NCBI RefSeq assembly: GCF_019931065.1
Contig: NZ_JAIOUQ010000003.1
Location: 1-64,000, forward strand
Length of the DNA: 64,000 nt
From: Methanobacterium spitsbergense
GTDB taxonomy: Archaea; Methanobacteriota; Methanobacteria; Methanobacteriales; Methanobacteriaceae
Reading direction: 5' to 3'
The translations under genes and the position numbers were made by a program. Shown here in pieces: positions 62,801 through 64,000 of the stretch; the first letter of the stretch is position 1; every line of letters begins with the position of its first letter. The notes under the pieces are model-generated. The model saw nothing but the letters and a program-made list of their open reading frames with translations, was not told the DNA's origin and did no database searches.

Positions 62801-64000
62801 ATGAAAATGGTAATTAATGGAAAATTAATCGATAAAGACGATAAAATTGATGTAATAAACCCTGCAAACAACCAAATGGTTGATACTGTCCCCTCAGGAA
62901 GTAGTGAAGATATCAAAAATGCATTAAAGGCTGCTAATGATGCAAAAAAAGATATTAAAGAAATGTCTTCACGTAAAGTATCCAGGATCCTGTACAATAT
63001 CTACGAAGATGTGTTAAAAAATTCAAATAGTCTTGCTGAACTTATAACACTTGAAACTGGTAAACCAATAAAAGATTCAAAAGATGAAATTAAAAGATCT
63101 GTAGAAACTATTTTACTATCTGCAGAAGAATCTAAAAGAATATATGGCGAAACCGTGCCAATGGATGCTTGTATTGGCGGCAGAACAACTCTAGGATTTA
63201 CAATAAAAGTACCACTAGGAGTCGTATCCGCAATAACACCATTTAACTACCCTGTAAACCTTGCAATTCACAAAATAGCCCCGGCAATCGCAGCAAAGAA
63301 TACTGTTATTTTAAAACCTTCGATAAAAGCCCCATTAGCTGCTTTGAAGCTCGCCCAAATTATGGCTAGTCACCTTCCAGATGGTGTTTTAAATGCTGTA
63401 ACAGGATACAGTAGAATTATTGGAAATGAAATGGTGTTGAGCCCACTGGTTGACAAAATATCATTTACAGGAAGTGTTGAAACAGGCATTTCAATTTCAA
63501 ATAAGGCAGGAATGAAGAAGATTAATCTCGAATTAGGTGGAAACGACCCATTAATTATTTTGGAAGATGCAAATATTAATAAAGCAGTCACAGCAGCTGT
63601 GAGCGGATCATTTCTAAATGCAGGACAGGTATGTATAGCTGTTAAACGTATAATACTACATGAAAATGTAGCAGATGAATTCATAAATAAATTAGTTTCT
63701 GAAACCAGCAAATTGAATATGGGAAATCCAATTGAAATAAAAACAGATATAGGACCCTTAATTGATGAAGATGCAGCCATAAAAGTCAGCACATTAGTTG
63801 ATGATGCATTAAATAACGGTGCTGAGCTTTTATTGGGTGGAAAACGAAATGGTTTATTTTACTCACCTACAATTCTAGATCATGTTACCTCCAATATGAA
63901 AATTGTTAGAAATGAAACATTTGGACCTATAGCCCCATTAATAAGGGTTCAAAGTGTTGATGAAGCATTTGAAGTTGCAAATGATTCCAAATATGGACTC
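62801..64000 (+). CDS. aldehyde dehydrogenase, lactaldehyde dehydrogenase-like (partial)
   Basis: The gene is cut at the window end, after about 400 residues. It is an NAD(P)-dependent aldehyde dehydrogenase: [20 protein letters not shown] holds the catalytic Asn, [20 protein letters not shown] the Glu, and [18 protein letters not shown] the Cys. Length and pattern fit the methanogen lactaldehyde dehydrogenase (CofA) of F420 side-chain synthesis, but GAPN-type enzymes look alike. The ATG at 62801 follows AGGAGGGT at 62786-62793, seven bases away. It lies 120 bases after the pilin gene and is probably a separate unit. Confidence 0.72.
   Translation, partial: MKMVINGKLIDKDDKIDVINPANNQMVDTVPSGSSEDIKNALKAANDAKKDIKEMSSRKVSRILYNIYEDVLKNSNSLAELITLETGKPIKDSKDEIKRSVETILLSAEESKRIYGETVPMDACIGGRTTLGFTIKVPLGVVSAITPFNYPVNLAIHKIAPAIAAKNTVILKPSIKAPLAALKLAQIMASHLPDGVLNAVTGYSRIIGNEMVLSPLVDKISFTGSVETGISISNKAGMKKINLELGGNDPLIILEDANINKAVTAAVSGSFLNAGQVCIAVKRIILHENVADEFINKLVSETSKLNMGNPIEIKTDIGPLIDEDAAIKVSTLVDDALNNGAELLLGGKRNGLFYSPTILDHVTSNMKIVRNETFGPIAPLIRVQSVDEAFEVANDSKYGL

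Overview
The window looks like chromosome of a hydrogenotrophic methanogenic archaeon of the order Methanobacteriales, most likely the genus Methanobacterium. This rests on the gene set: F420-dependent methylene-H4MPT reductase (mer), an ACDS/CO dehydrogenase operon with archaeal CdhA-CdhE subunits, a four-subunit pyruvate:ferredoxin oxidoreductase with the extra PorE/PorF ferredoxins, the methanofuran kinase MfnE, the YcaO enzyme that thioamidates McrA, archaeosine synthase subunit RaSEA, a geranylgeranyl reductase for archaeal lipids, aEF-1beta and Pth2. The DNA is AT-rich, leaders carry GGTGA/GGAGG ribosome sites, and promoters carry archaeal TATA boxes. The genus is inferred, not proven.

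Layout. 1-9.4 kb: mer, a decayed SPL-like radical SAM pseudogene, RaSEA, a ThrE-type exporter, a TMEM175-like channel, a TmcAL-like nucleotidyltransferase and a marR-MATE efflux pair with a repeated candidate operator. 9.7-17 kb (minus strand): a small Cys/Trp-containing protein, a Rossmann dehydrogenase, a CcdA-thioredoxin pair, a DUF89 phosphatase, a site-2 protease, a ubiquitin-like sulfur carrier next to a tRNA thiolase, and a dihydropteroate-synthase-like protein. 17-21 kb: porCDABEF. 21-27.4 kb: fumarase alpha and a complete pst phosphate operon with two pstS genes. 27.6-36.6 kb is more accessory: a short citrate-synthase-fold lyase, two unknown genes, a DASS transporter whose start codon reads ACG, a universal stress pseudogene, TrkA, and a three-gene unit of membrane protein, HTH-PhoU regulator and a PAS protein with no kinase domain. 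36.7-40.8 kb: two tRNAs, ferredoxin plus lipid reductase, a HEAT-repeat protein and MGMT. 40.8-49 kb: the cdh operon. 49.3-53.4 kb: half of a Tad-like pilus machine, then a small protein and a response regulator. 53.5-59.5 kb: a methyltransferase, a TctA permease and a block of translation/cofactor genes (aEF-1beta, zinc ribbon, MfnE, Pth2, YcaO, M50 protease). 59.9-64 kb: HIT protein, M24 peptidase, a second T2SF membrane protein with a class III pilin, and an aldehyde dehydrogenase cut by the window end.

How they work together. Mer supplies methyl-H4MPT for methanogenesis. The ACDS complex joins that methyl group with CO to make acetyl-CoA, and Por carboxylates acetyl-CoA to pyruvate, both using reduced ferredoxin; fumarase then serves the incomplete reductive TCA branch. 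MfnE and YcaO support methanogenesis by making a coenzyme and modifying methyl-CoM reductase. Pst, PhoU and the HTH-PhoU regulator form a phosphate-uptake and probable phosphate-control theme. Two pseudogenes, two non-canonical start codons and a truncated sensor suggest ongoing gene decay, or sequence errors in some cases, in an otherwise compact chromosome.

Nothing here is a clearly new defence or mobile system: I saw no CRISPR array, insertion sequence or prophage. The best candidates for undescribed biology are the HTH-PhoU/membrane protein/PAS unit, the split pilus with its 64-residue pilin, the AACACA-N3-TGTGTT sites at the pst promoter and the TATGCAAC boxes upstream of marR.
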